Positions 48,001-57,470 of a stretch of DNA of 64,000 bases are shown here, in pieces. This DNA comes from Carex sylvatica (taxonomy: Eukaryota > Streptophyta > Magnoliopsida > Poales > Cyperaceae), in the NCBI GenBank assembly GCA_964058845.1, contig CAXKVR010000116.1:184737-248736 (forward strand). The letters are read 5' to 3'. The notes beneath the pieces are model-generated. The model worked only from the letters and a program-made list of their open reading frames with translations. It had not been told where the DNA came from and made no database searches. The position numbers and the translations under genes are program-made. The first letter of the stretch is position 1, and each line of letters begins with the position of its first letter.

Positions 48001-50415
48001 AAGGTACCTTACAGTGTCAAGAATAATTAAAAGAAAAAATTAAACATGATTACAAAAGCACAAGGACTATTCATCATTTTTGCAACAATGGGACCATGAA
48101 CCAAGCAATTCATCAGAAGAAAAAAAGAGCGCAAATTAAGCAATATCTAAAAAGCAATAACACAACATAAACCCTTAAAAGAAACACTCAAACAACTTCA
48201 AAATAGCAACCCTTTATATGTAAACCCCCCCTCCATGTTCTTCTCGCTTCGATCGAGTTCTCTTCTCCGTATGGATTGCTTGATCGTGTAATCGAAAGAG
48301 GCAATGCGGTAGATAATTTAAAAAATAAAAAATAAAGAAAACAAAACCAAAGGGATAAAGAACGAAAGAGGAGAGCGCGCGAGAAAAAAAAAAGCAAACT
48401 ATATAAATCGGCCCAACTAGGCCCAACTAGGCCCAAAAATAAACTCACTTGAGCACATCTTCTTTGAACTTGACAATTTGTCTGATCATCTGCCAAAAGT
48501 AGGGATTAAGTGTATTGCTCTTCTGTGCAAATAAACCGGAGAGTCCATTTCGACTCCCCCATTCCACACCTTTCCCTCCATCTAAGCTCACAGCGAAAGA
48601 CATGTCAGATATCTCCATTTCCACATCCAATCCTTCAAACAACTCCATCATGTTCGGATATGTTACCTGTTTTTTTTTTTTTTTTTTTTTTTTAAGTTGA
48701 CAAATTTAAGTTCTATCATTCATCAACTATAAGAGGATAATAATTTACCACGATGTATATTTAATGGTCTTTGACAAATATAAGAGGATATTAAAATTAT
48801 ATGAAATTTGATACAAAGAGTAAGGCTACCATACCATGCTTTGGAAATTAAAGTGGGTGTTTTAATTTGAATTCATATCTCTAGTTTCAAAGTTCAAAAC
48901 GTCGATCCGAACTGTTCGAGTTGATATCCATACTAAATTGTGCTTGGAGACCAAATTTTATATTTTTTGGAAATTTTTTACTATTTTTTTAGAATTTTTA
49001 AATCAGTGTTTTTCAGAAAGTTTTGGACTATTAAAAACAGTGATTTTCAAAAATTCTAAAAAAATAATAAAAAAATTCCAAAAAAATATATAATTTGGTC
49101 TCCAAGCACAATTTAATATGGATATTAACTCGAACGATTCGGATCGACGTCTTGAATTTTAAAACTAGAGATATGAGAGCAAATTAAAACACTCACTTTA
49201 ATTTGCAAAGCATGATAGCCTTACTCTTGATACAAAATACCTACAAAATTTTCTAATTATAAAATACTTATTTCAATACTTAAAATACTTATTTGAACAC
49301 TATAAATCTATGCATTCAATTATAAACATTTAAACATATACATTTAAAAGTCAAGCATAATATTGTGAATTTTTAGACTATAAATAATATTACTTTTATT
49401 TTTTTTTATAAATGAGGAACCGACAAATAGAATATTCACACTATGTAATGTAATCCATCCAGAGAAATTAATTTATGAACATCATAGCGCCACGTAGTGT
49501 ACTACTTTATACGCCTCAAGTTGATATGAGACATATTATGACTTTTTCTTGCTGTCTTGCTTTAATTTAGTACTGTACATAGATATATCCCCACATTTTT
49601 GTATCTTTTTCCAACTAAAAACTATTCATGAAAGACATGTGGATGTTGATTGGTTCACAATATTGTTACTTTTTCTGTACTATTTTTATACTTTAAATAA
49701 AGTTAAATACTTCAATTCACTCCATGTAATATTTTCACTGTCAAAAGATTGAAAAAAAATATATCCATTGTCAATATGATATATTTAAATAAGATATTTG
49801 TTTATTTAGTCTTGAACTCTTGATGTCTATTTTTTAGATTATTTTTTTCTAAGAATTAAATTTGCATATCTCCGGAAAAAAAAAAACGAGGTTCATTATC
49901 GTTGTAGTAGATCTTCGAATTTTTTATATTTCAAATATTTTATTATAAAAAAATAAAAATTCAAATCTAATATAAACCTCTTAAAAATATATATTTAGAC
50001 GTCTACATATGCAAATAAAGTGCACTAGATATTTAAAAAAAAAAACAGAGGAAAAATGTCCATTTCATTCAAGACTGGTTTACTATAACAAAATATATAC
50101 ATCTTTAAATAGAAAAAAAAAACAAGGTTAATCAATTTACCAAAAAATATACATTTAAAAGGATACCATAAAAGGTTAATTTCTTGAAAATCTTTTACTA
50201 TAAATTGAAGAACAATACAGAGACACATTATTAAAATGTACCCGGTTGAAGACCATGAAGCCCAAGTCGAGGTCGACACCGTCGAAAGAGACGGTCTTGG
50301 CATGGCCACCGAGGTGTTCTTCTTTCTCATAAAATACCACATTTGCCCCTGCTTTCGCCAACTCGTACGCCGCAGCTAGGCCGCTTATTCCTGCCCCAAC
50401 CACAGCCACCTTCAT
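33071..50415 (-). CDS. Cyclopropane-fatty-acid synthase with N-terminal FAD oxidoreductase domain
   Basis: Twenty-four coding exons join without a stop (2601 nt, 866 residues): 50415-50242, 48666-48449, 48007-47902, 47805-47704, 47392-47333, 47247-47169, 45883-45736, 45560-45437, 44818-44638, 44428-44400, 39152-39004, 38555-38453, 38081-37986, 37550-37495, 37092-36969, 36313-36251, 35939-35880, 35640-35479, 35170-35097, 34878-34785, 34583-34447, 33850-33770, 33528-33423, 33145-33071. The N-terminal half is an FAD amine-oxidase-like domain (VGAGISG at 6-12). The C-terminal half is a SAM methyltransferase of the CFA-synthase family (VLEIGCGWG at 633-641; [10 protein letters not shown] from 703), which adds a methylene from SAM across an acyl double bond. 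Two-domain proteins of this length are known in plants. Intron 10 contains a copia element, introns 1 and 6 MITEs, intron 23 a SINE. The frame is intact; correct splicing of exon 11 is the open question. Confidence 0.94.
33251..33394 (-). mobile_element. SINE (tRNA-derived), intron 23 of the cyclopropane synthase gene
   Basis: The 9-bp direct repeat AAAATAACT (33242-33250 and 33395-33403) flanks a 144-bp unit. On the minus strand it starts GCTGGTGTTGAGAACC, carries an A-box-like TAGTGGTAAAGG and a B-box-like GGTTCGAAATCC, and ends in CTAAAAAAA. This is the layout of a short tRNA-derived SINE transcribed by RNA polymerase III. Decayed relatives are near 3285, 24045 and 61085. It is in the same orientation as the host gene. 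Confidence 0.85.
34402..34429. repeat. G28 homopolymer in intron 21 of the cyclopropane synthase gene
   Basis: This is an uninterrupted run of 28 G on the plus strand (C in the transcript), 18 nt inside intron 21. It follows a GTGTGTGAGTGGTGGTGG simple-sequence stretch. Its true length may vary or be mis-called. Confidence 0.85.
39169..39332 (-). repeat. Copia 3' LTR (left)
   Basis: This 164-bp LTR reads TGTTGAGATTTATG ... AAAATCCACA on the minus strand. Its outer end is 16 nt from exon 11 of the host gene, with the 5-bp TSD included in those 16 nt. Confidence 0.95.
39409..42800 (-). pseudogene. Copia pol remnant (protease, integrase, reverse transcriptase, RNase H)
   Basis: Reading right to left: a protease start [10 protein letters not shown] near 42770-42740; a pre-integrase HRRIGHSSF motif; an integrase core with HSDVWGPCS and [17 protein letters not shown]; then a TAA at 41975-41973 immediately after LRSDNET. 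The frame resumes with [19 protein letters not shown] Pro/Glu-rich linker of repeated RIEPEKE-type units covers about 41220-41400. Reverse transcriptase contains [12 protein letters not shown] near 40290, preceded by a frame change at about 40530. RNase H follows with [23 protein letters not shown] and the [14 protein letters not shown] end. Each domain is recognisable, but the polyprotein is broken in at least three places. Confidence 0.92.
42855..43400 (-). pseudogene. Copia gag remnant with altered zinc knuckle
   Basis: An open frame of 181 codons starts [16 protein letters not shown] and includes a nucleocapsid-like region: [14 protein letters not shown], then Arg/Gly-rich repeats ([11 protein letters not shown]). 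The knuckle should be C-x2-C-x4-H-x4-C; here the second Cys is Gly. The usual N-terminal gag domain is not visible upstream, where a GC-rich leader (43420-43830) lies, so this gag is shortened or unusual. Confidence 0.7.
43832..43995 (-). repeat. Copia 5' LTR (right)
   Basis: This 164-bp LTR starts TGTTGAGATTTATG and ends AAAAATCCACA on the minus strand. A possible TATA box (CTATATAGG, palindromic) lies near 43890 within TTGGGCCTATATAGG, which would be expected in the U3 region. Confidence 0.95.
46041..46430. mobile_element. Palindromic MITE, intron 6 of the cyclopropane synthase gene
   Basis: Ends GAGTGAGGCTACAATACTAT and its inverse bound arms with the core AATCGATCTGAACCATTCAA, ATTTTACATTTTTTAG and TAGGTAAAAAATCACT. 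Possible 9-bp TSDs TTGTGATAA (46032-46040) and TTTGGATAA (46431-46439) differ at two positions. It is in intron 6 (45884-47168) and is closest to the copy at 13136-13520. Confidence 0.82.
48400..48435 (-). promoter_or_regulatory. Promoter-like block in intron 2: three site II motifs and a TATA box
   Basis: In gene orientation, TGGGCC occurs three times at exactly 10-bp spacing (48435-48430, 48425-48420, 48415-48410; unit TTGGGCCTAG). A TTTATATAG TATA-like box (48408-48400) follows at once, and then a CTCGCGCGCTCTCCTC stretch about 25-40 bp further on. The block starts only 12 nt inside intron 2. Site II motifs are established activating elements in plant promoters; a transcript starting here would skip exons 1 and 2 (the FAD-binding region). 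Whether it works is unknown. Confidence 0.4.
48818..49226. mobile_element. Palindromic MITE, intron 1 of the cyclopropane synthase gene
   Basis: Ends GAGTAAGGCTACCATACCAT and its inverse are flanked by a perfect 10-bp TSD TTGATACAAA (48808-48817, 49227-49236). Arms of about 190 bp contain the core (CGTCGATCCGAACTGTTCG, TTGTGCTTGGAGACC, AAATTTTATATTTTTTGGAA). It is in intron 1 (48667-50241), about 150 bp upstream of exon 2 in the transcript. Confidence 0.92.
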
Positions 50416-51727
50416 TTCTTCTTCTTTTCTTGAAATGGAATGGCCAAAATGGGAATGTCAAGAAAATATTAAAGATGTAAAATGAGGAAAGATAGATGGA
50501 TATATGAAGAGCGAGAGAGAGAGAAGGGAGTGAAGCTGAGGCATTTTGGTTGGTTAAGATAAGAACTCAGAAATCTTGTTAGGTTCTAATGATTCATGTA
50601 CCCAAAAAATTACCCCCTCAAAACTCCCAAGCCGCCTTCTTTTGTTTTCTGTACAATTAATATAATCACTATTAATTGGTGACATGCAACAAAATTTATT
50701 CTATATTGCCATATTGGTGTACTTGTCTCATGACTTAATTTTTTTTTTTCAAAATATGTATTTTTTTTTTTTTTGAAATTGGATTTTGTCCAAAGGATAA
50801 TCTCATCCAAAATCAGGCCTTACGGCTTAATTTGCTTAAGATTCGCGCCAACATATTTAAAACTTAATAACTCTGAATGGCTCTGTAAATCTAAACCATC
50901 TGTGTGAATTTTAATACAGATCAGACGATTTACTATTGACTTTAGATGAATTTTTGTCAAGAGCCCTTTGGACAAAAAATCCACCTTTTTTTTTTTGCAT
51001 TTTTTTAGGAAAAATTATAACAAAATATACTTGAGATACAAAAATTATAAATTTACGTCTCATCCTAAAAAAATCTTAAAAATATGCTTCTATTTCTATA
51101 TTTTCTTAGAAAAAATATAAAATTATACTTAATATTAAAAATAATTATAAAACTATGCCTCGTTCTACAAATTTTCTCCACCTAAGCATCTTGGTTCGGC
51201 CTGTTTAATTAATCTTTTTTTTTCTTTGTTTGTTTTCGGTAGGGAATATATCTAATAAATCAGATCTAATTAAATCTTAAATTCATTAGCTTGCTACTTA
51301 GAGAAGTGATAATTGTAAATTTCTTATAGGCACCCTATTTGCACCCAAAATAAAACTACAAGCAAAAATAGATTAGTCAAAGTATTTGTTCTCTTCAAAA
51401 TTATATAAAAAGAAACATAATACCAGAATTGTATCAATTAACTGTTTGCTAATTGAGATATAAGAAAAAAAAAATTCAGTAATAGGAAATTGGTGATTAT
51501 TTTTGGATAGGGATGTTAATATTAATCAGATCCGATGGGTCGATCAATATCGGATGTTAATACTAATATTAGATTGGTTACGGGGTTGATAATTTTTTAA
51601 CCCGCCACAAATTTGCATTGTATGAACCGAATCGGAACCATTCATTTACAAATATTTCTTGATTTTATGACAAGTTATTAAATATTATGTTGTTGCTACT
51701 CTAAATATATTTACAGTAAAAGAAGAG

Positions 51728-51758
<31 letters not shown>

Positions 51759-53858
51759 GTACTGAGATAAACATTAGCAGCCTGAATAAAAATGCTGGGT
51801 CAAGATGTGTTATCATTCTATTTTTTACGTAGAGTCGATCGAGTAGATCTGATGAGCTTCAAAATCAATCATCAGTGTGCTTTAAGATTTGTGCATTTCA
51901 CTTTAAACTTTGTGTTTTTAAACACCTTCCCAAAAATAATGTCACCGTTTAATATTTTTTATTTTTTAAGAATAAAAAAAAATCAGATGCAATGATAAAT
52001 ATAGTCAGCTTAATTACTTGGCAAGTTGGTGGCATGGATCCGTGTTTCAATGTCAGCCTTGCGTCAAATTAAGCACATGCTTACAATCGTTGCATTTGAA
52101 TATTCCATGCTTTCTTTATTTAGAAATATTGTTCAGCCACCTTCACATTTTTTATTTATTTATAGAAATTATATACAATTAATATGAGATAATGGATGGA
52201 TGACATGAAAAATTTGATCCCATAGAAGGAATAAAAAGAACATCAATTTTTTTTTATTTCTTTAGATTCAGCATACTACTCGTCTCATGTTACATAAAAT
52301 TTTATTTCTAAATTAAAGAAACTGAATTTTTTTTTTTTTGCCTAATTGTATGTGATTAAAATATAATTTCAGGCAAATTCATCTATTTTCATGTATTATT
52401 TTTAAATTATTTTTTTGCACTATCCATATCGATGCCGCCGTGATAATGACAATGAACTGAATCCATATATATAAAAAAAAAGTTTTCAAATTATTTGAAT
52501 TATTAACTAATATTAAGTTTAATATTAAAGGACAGTGTACTATTTCCATATATTGTTAAAAAATGATTCAAGATCATTTCGTATTAAAAAATTTATTTTT
52601 GACTTCGAGTATTATTCAGATAAATAAAACTTAAAACTTAATTCATTAAATATGAAAAGTATCATTTATTAGTTTGATTCATTAAATTTCTCGAATTTTT
52701 ATTCTTTTGCTTTAACAATGGTTTAAGGACTAACAATTATTTAGATTACTGTGTATTAATATGTCTAGTGAGAATCTATTCAAGACATTAATTAATTGGT
52801 TGAAGAACTAAAATTCATTAGTTTTGTTGAACACTAAATCATATTAATTAAGCTAAAACAAAATTATTAGTAATATTAGTAAACCAGCTCGTAATTGTTG
52901 ACTAGGCAAGTCTATAAACTAAGTTTGAAAAATACATCGTTCGCTAACCATGTTATTGAAAAATCAAAGATCTTGTGATAGAAAGAATTTTCACAATATA
53001 TTGCCAGTTGACTACTTGCTAGGTGACCTTCAAAAAAAAAAAAAAGAATTCACAATGACTTCTATTTTTACTCAATTTAGTAATACAAAAAGGAACTAAA
53101 ATTATACTTGTATAAATTAATTAAATAAAGTATACTTTAAAAAGAACACATTAACAATAAAATTTATATGAAAACTGGGAAGACAAAAACAAACCGTTAT
53201 TAAAATGAAAAATAATTAAACTGGTAAATGCTTCTTCTTTTTTTATGATTTAGCGCAATTTGAAAATCATTCGGTTAAAACAGTCATTAAAATAAAAATA
53301 GAAAAACAAAATTGATTGTCATCAATTGATTTTTAAATTGTATCAAATTGGATATATAACATAATTACAATTTTATATTTTTATTTGGGTTACAATTTCA
53401 TCAACTGTCAAGATTATAAAGTAAGTTTATTACAAATCAATATAGCTTTTATTATCTCCTATTCCCATCTTTCTTATATTTTAATTAGTTGTGTGGCGTA
53501 ATTGCTGAAATATTATCATGAGGACTTGCAGGAACATGCAATTACAGATTCTTTATGTATACCTGCCACATTAGATCCTGGCCCAATCTATGGGCGGATA
53601 CGTGGATACGGAAAACCACGAGTGCGTATCCTCTGAGATATCTCATTTTTTGCGTGACCTACGTGTCCGGTGCCTATTCGGGGGTGATGTAGGGGGTCAG
53701 TATTATGTATGCTTTGAGATTCGTGCAGAACGTATTTAAACGGTTGAGATTTTTCATAAAGTCACTCAAAGTTTGAGATATCTCAGAGGATACGAATTCG
53801 GAAAACCACACAGTCCACATCCCCACCAGGTCAATTCGGTCCATTGTGAATTCTGTAA
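50416..53858. other. 5' flank of the cyclopropane synthase gene and intergenic sequence
   Basis: A GAGAGAGAGAG-rich leader (about 50505-50530) probably belongs to the 5' untranslated region. Beyond it I see no gene. A run of 28 A is at 51728-51755, and an inverted-repeat pair at 53625-53794. The rest is AT-rich and featureless to me. Confidence 0.5.
53625..53794. repeat. Inverted repeat with perfect 20-bp arms
   Basis: CGTATCCTCTGAGATATCTC (53625-53644) and its exact reverse complement (53775-53794) are separated by 130 bp. Just outside, GGAAAACCAC appears on both sides in the same orientation (near 53610 and 53800), which is not what a simple TIR would give. A related GGATACGAATTC string is near 54784. 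It may be a rearranged or nested MITE. Confidence 0.6.
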
Positions 53859-54140
53859 GAGCATCTCCAAGCTTATGGATTGCTTATGCTGATGTGTCAA
53901 TTATTTTTGTAATTGCTGAGTTGTATTGTTATTGCTTATTTAGCAATTGTTGGAAAGAATTGCTTAATAAGAAATTATTTTCTAAAGATGAGTTGGTCAA
54001 ATGTTTAATTCTTATTGGTTAAGTGTTTAATTATCAATTGTTTGGTTGATTGTACCAATGTAGGAGTGAATTGCTTAATTTCTAAAATTTTCATAATTAT
54101 TATTTAGCAATTAATTTCAATTGCTGGATTGGAGATGCTC
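53859..54140. mobile_element. Tourist-type (PIF/Harbinger) MITE
   Basis: The 12-bp ends GAGCATCTCCAA and TTGGAGATGCTC are perfect inverse repeats, flanked by the 3-bp TSD TAA (53856-53858, 54141-54143). Length is 282 bp, AT-rich, with repeated TTGCTTA/AATTGCT words. The TIR type and trinucleotide TSD are diagnostic of Tourist-like elements. Confidence 0.85.
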
Positions 54141-54143
54141 TAA

Positions 54144-54934
54144 GGCCTTGTTAGTGTTCGGTGGTTAAGGGTTTTTTTTCTATTGGGTGTTCTGCAGTCA
54201 ATGTTTTTTTCAATTAAATTTCTATTGAGTTCTTATATGCTTTGCTTTTCTCTTTCAAAATTACTATTCTAATGGAATAAATTAAATTGAGTCAGAGTTC
54301 ATTTTTTTTTTCCAGCTTAATTATACTACTTTATCATAATTATTAATATCAAATTAGATTTAGCTACTAATTAAAAAATTTAAATGCTTTCTTAACTTGT
54401 TCGTGGAACATAAAAACTAAAATATATATTTTTATTATTTGTCATGTTGTAATTAAGCTAATAGTTTAAAAATTATTAATATAAGATTTGAAATATATGA
54501 CTTAAAATAAGTCTATATGCAAGGACTTATTTAATGCATTTTATAAAAATAGTTATTTTTTTTTACAACTATTTCTACGGTGCAACCGAACACTCATTTC
54601 AACATATTTCCATAATCAATTCTGTGTGTACCCGTGTTCATGGGTTCTCACTTTTTCAAAAATGGATTCTCATCCCGTCAAATCCCATGCTGTGTAATTC
54701 CGCAACAAACGAACACGCTTTATATTCGTGCCATAACAGATCGAACGGTATGGATCCAAAATCAAAATTTGGGTTACTTTAGGGGATACGAATTCCCGCA
54801 GTCGTCCCGGAAAAGGCTTAGAATATCCTGAGCACTTTAGATTTTGACACGTCGACGAGATATTCATCCAACGGCGTAGCTAGAAAAATTAAAAAAGGTA
54901 GGAATGTAGGAAATCTTTTTGTCGGTCTCGCACT
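54144..54934. other. Intergenic, no gene seen
   Basis: This spacer lies between the Tourist MITE and the second MULE. The left end of that MULE should be in or near it, but no TIR is recognisable, so a deletion or rearrangement joined unrelated sequence here. Confidence 0.4.
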
Positions 54935-57470
54935 GAATTTGTTTATAAAATACCTGCGGATCTCAGTCTCTCTCACTCTGTCTATCACTCTAACAGAAGA
55001 AAAAATTGAAGAAAAAAAAGAGAGAAAAAAGTGCAAAAATTAATTTTTAGTAAGTTTTGTCATTTTATTTAATTTTAAATTATTTATATGTTGTTATTTG
55101 TTGAATTGTCTGACCAATCAAAACAAAAAATAGGTTAATTATATATATTGGTTAGACTGCAAATAGTTTATAAATCTAGAATGATTTATAAATTTCCAAA
55201 ATGGATCCGATTAATTTAAAAAATCCAAAATAGTTTGGAATATTGTCCTATTAATTTAAAAAATTTAAAAATAGTTTAGAATAATTTAGAAAATAGTTTA
55301 GATATTGTCTGATTAATTTAGAAAATTACAACATTATTTATAAATATTGCCCTATTAATTTAGAAAATTTCAAAACTAAAAACTAATTTTCAGAGGTCTA
55401 GACAATTTTTAATTACTTATATGTTGTTATTTTTTAAATTGTCAGACCAATCAAAACTAAATACTCATTACCGCTAACTGTGAACCATAGCATTTGTGTG
55501 AAAAAATTTGTTGGAGGAGAAATCCAATATAATGATGACGGGATCTTTTACAGTACCCGAGCTAAATAGTCATTACTGCTAACCGTGAACCACATTTTTG
55601 ATTATCTTTGAAAAGAGATTTATAAATTGGTTGGGTATAATGTTAGTCAAGCAAATCTGGAAATCCAAGTCAGGCTTAATATGTCTACCGATGGTCAACG
55701 TGACTATCAATTAGTACTGGTAATAAACCAATAATAGTTCAAAATGATTTTAAGAATTGTGACATCTTTTTCACAAAGGTTACCGGTTCTAGAGTTATAT
55801 GTAGAATTACAACCGAACTACACTGGTTTTAATTCCCAATTGAACATGAATAGTCAGACACCTATACCCAGTTAGATTCCTGAACCTCGATCCCGACCCA
55901 ATATTAGTTGAAACCTTGTGGATCCCGACCAAGTACCAGTTGGAACTCTGTGGATGTACCAGTAAGACCCCGACCTAGTACCAGTCAGAACTCTATAGAT
56001 CTACCAGTTAGACCCCAACCCAGTATCAGTCGAAACTTTGTGGATTTACCAGTTAGACCCCGACCCAGTACTAGTCTGGTCCGTAGACAGGTACGTGATT
56101 ATACGCATGTACCTGTGGATGCAATTGATTCTGACAGTTTGGAAAGTGGAGATGAGATGCTCTCAGATGAATCATCGAGTTCCGATGATGATATTGGACC
56201 GTCCAGCCAGTCACAATCATAGTCTCATCAAACACAATCCCGTCAAGCACAGTACCTAATAACTGGTCGGGAAAAATATGACACAACCGGTTGATAGTTT
56301 CAACGACATATCCGATTTTTCGACCAGTGGATGTCAATTTTTTCGGTAGCTCAAAAAGAACACTCGATAATCAATTGGCTAAGGGTGTAGTTTATGAGTC
56401 AAAAATGGCTCTAAGGATAACAATCAATGAGTTCCATTTCGAGAAAAATTGTGAGTGTAAGATTCTTAGAAGCGAACCTAGACGTTACGAGGTGGTGTGT
56501 AGAGATGATTTTTGTTAATTTCGGTTATGCACGAAGCAGAACGGTCTTTCAGAATCTTGGATTATTCTACACCATTTTAAATTTTTTAAAATTAATAGGG
56601 CAATATTCTAAATTATTTTAAAATTTTATAAATTATTCTAAGCCATTTTGGAATGTTCTAAAAAATTCTAAATTATTCGGACAATATTCTAAATTATTTA
56701 AAATGAACTAATTAATTATATTATAAATTAAAATTAAAATAAAAAAATAAAAAACCTAAATCGAAGAGTCGATAGATAAAACAATTAAAGCTCCGAAAGG
56801 GATCCGAAAAGAAAAGAGGTTCCTAAAAAAATTTAAATTATTCTAGACCATTTTGATATTTTCTAAATTATTCTAGATCATTTTGGTATTTTCTAAATTA
56901 TTCTAAACTATTTTGGTAATTTCTAAATTATTTTATACTATTTTGATATTTTCTAAATTATTCTAGACTATTTTAGTATTTTTTAAATTATTCTAGACCA
57001 TTTTGTTATTTTCTAAATTAATAGGGCAATTTTCAAACAATTATAAATTATTTGAACAATATTCTAAACTATTTAAAATTAAATAATTAATTATATTATA
57101 AATTTTAATTTTAATTTTAAAAAAAATACCTTAAAGGAGAGGAGAAAGAGACCGGGTCTTTATGTAGGGTAATCCCGGGTTCAGAATTTTTGTTTTCGAT
57201 TTTGGGACTAAAAACTGGAAAAAATATTTCCGGAATTGGAGACCGGAAAATATTTATCTGGTTTTAGCCCAAACCGAAAAAAAATTATCTGATTTTGGCC
57301 CGAACTGGAAAAAATTATCCGGTTTTGGAATATAGTTTCTGAAAATTTTTATTCCGGTTATTGATATTGAAACCGAATTTTTTTTTTCGGTTTGGGTACT
57401 TTTGAAAATACAGCAATGGTTTGGTTATTTTTTAATTTTTTAATTTTTTTGGATATAAATAAAAAAATCG
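54935..57470 (+). mobile_element. Second, decayed MULE of the 5804-10084 family
   Basis: Homology to the first MULE runs from its leader (TTTATAAAATACC ... AGTAAGTTTTGTCATTTTAT) through the transposase remnant to subterminal TTCTAAATTATTCTAGA arrays (56560-57060). It ends in the right TIR region: TTTGGTTATTTTTTAA and GGATATAAATAAAAAAATCG to 57470. The GATCCGAAAAGAAAAGAGG block also recurs (about 56800). The left TIR is missing, so the left border is approximate, and no TSD could be paired. Compared with the first copy it has more stops and a further internal deletion. Confidence 0.82.
55493..56560 (+). pseudogene. MuDR-type transposase remnant, second copy
   Basis: The frame starting ICVKKFVGGEIQYNDDG matches the protein of 6938-7345 but has stops where the other copy reads through (for example after FYSTRAK and before the repeat region). 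The Pro/Arg/Ser minisatellite is at about 55885-56080. A MuDR DNA-binding-type segment (GVVYESKMALRITINE ... PRRYEVVCRDDFC) is at 56380-56518. Homology stops near 56570, so the LFGSWENSYN segment present in the first copy is gone. Confidence 0.8.
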
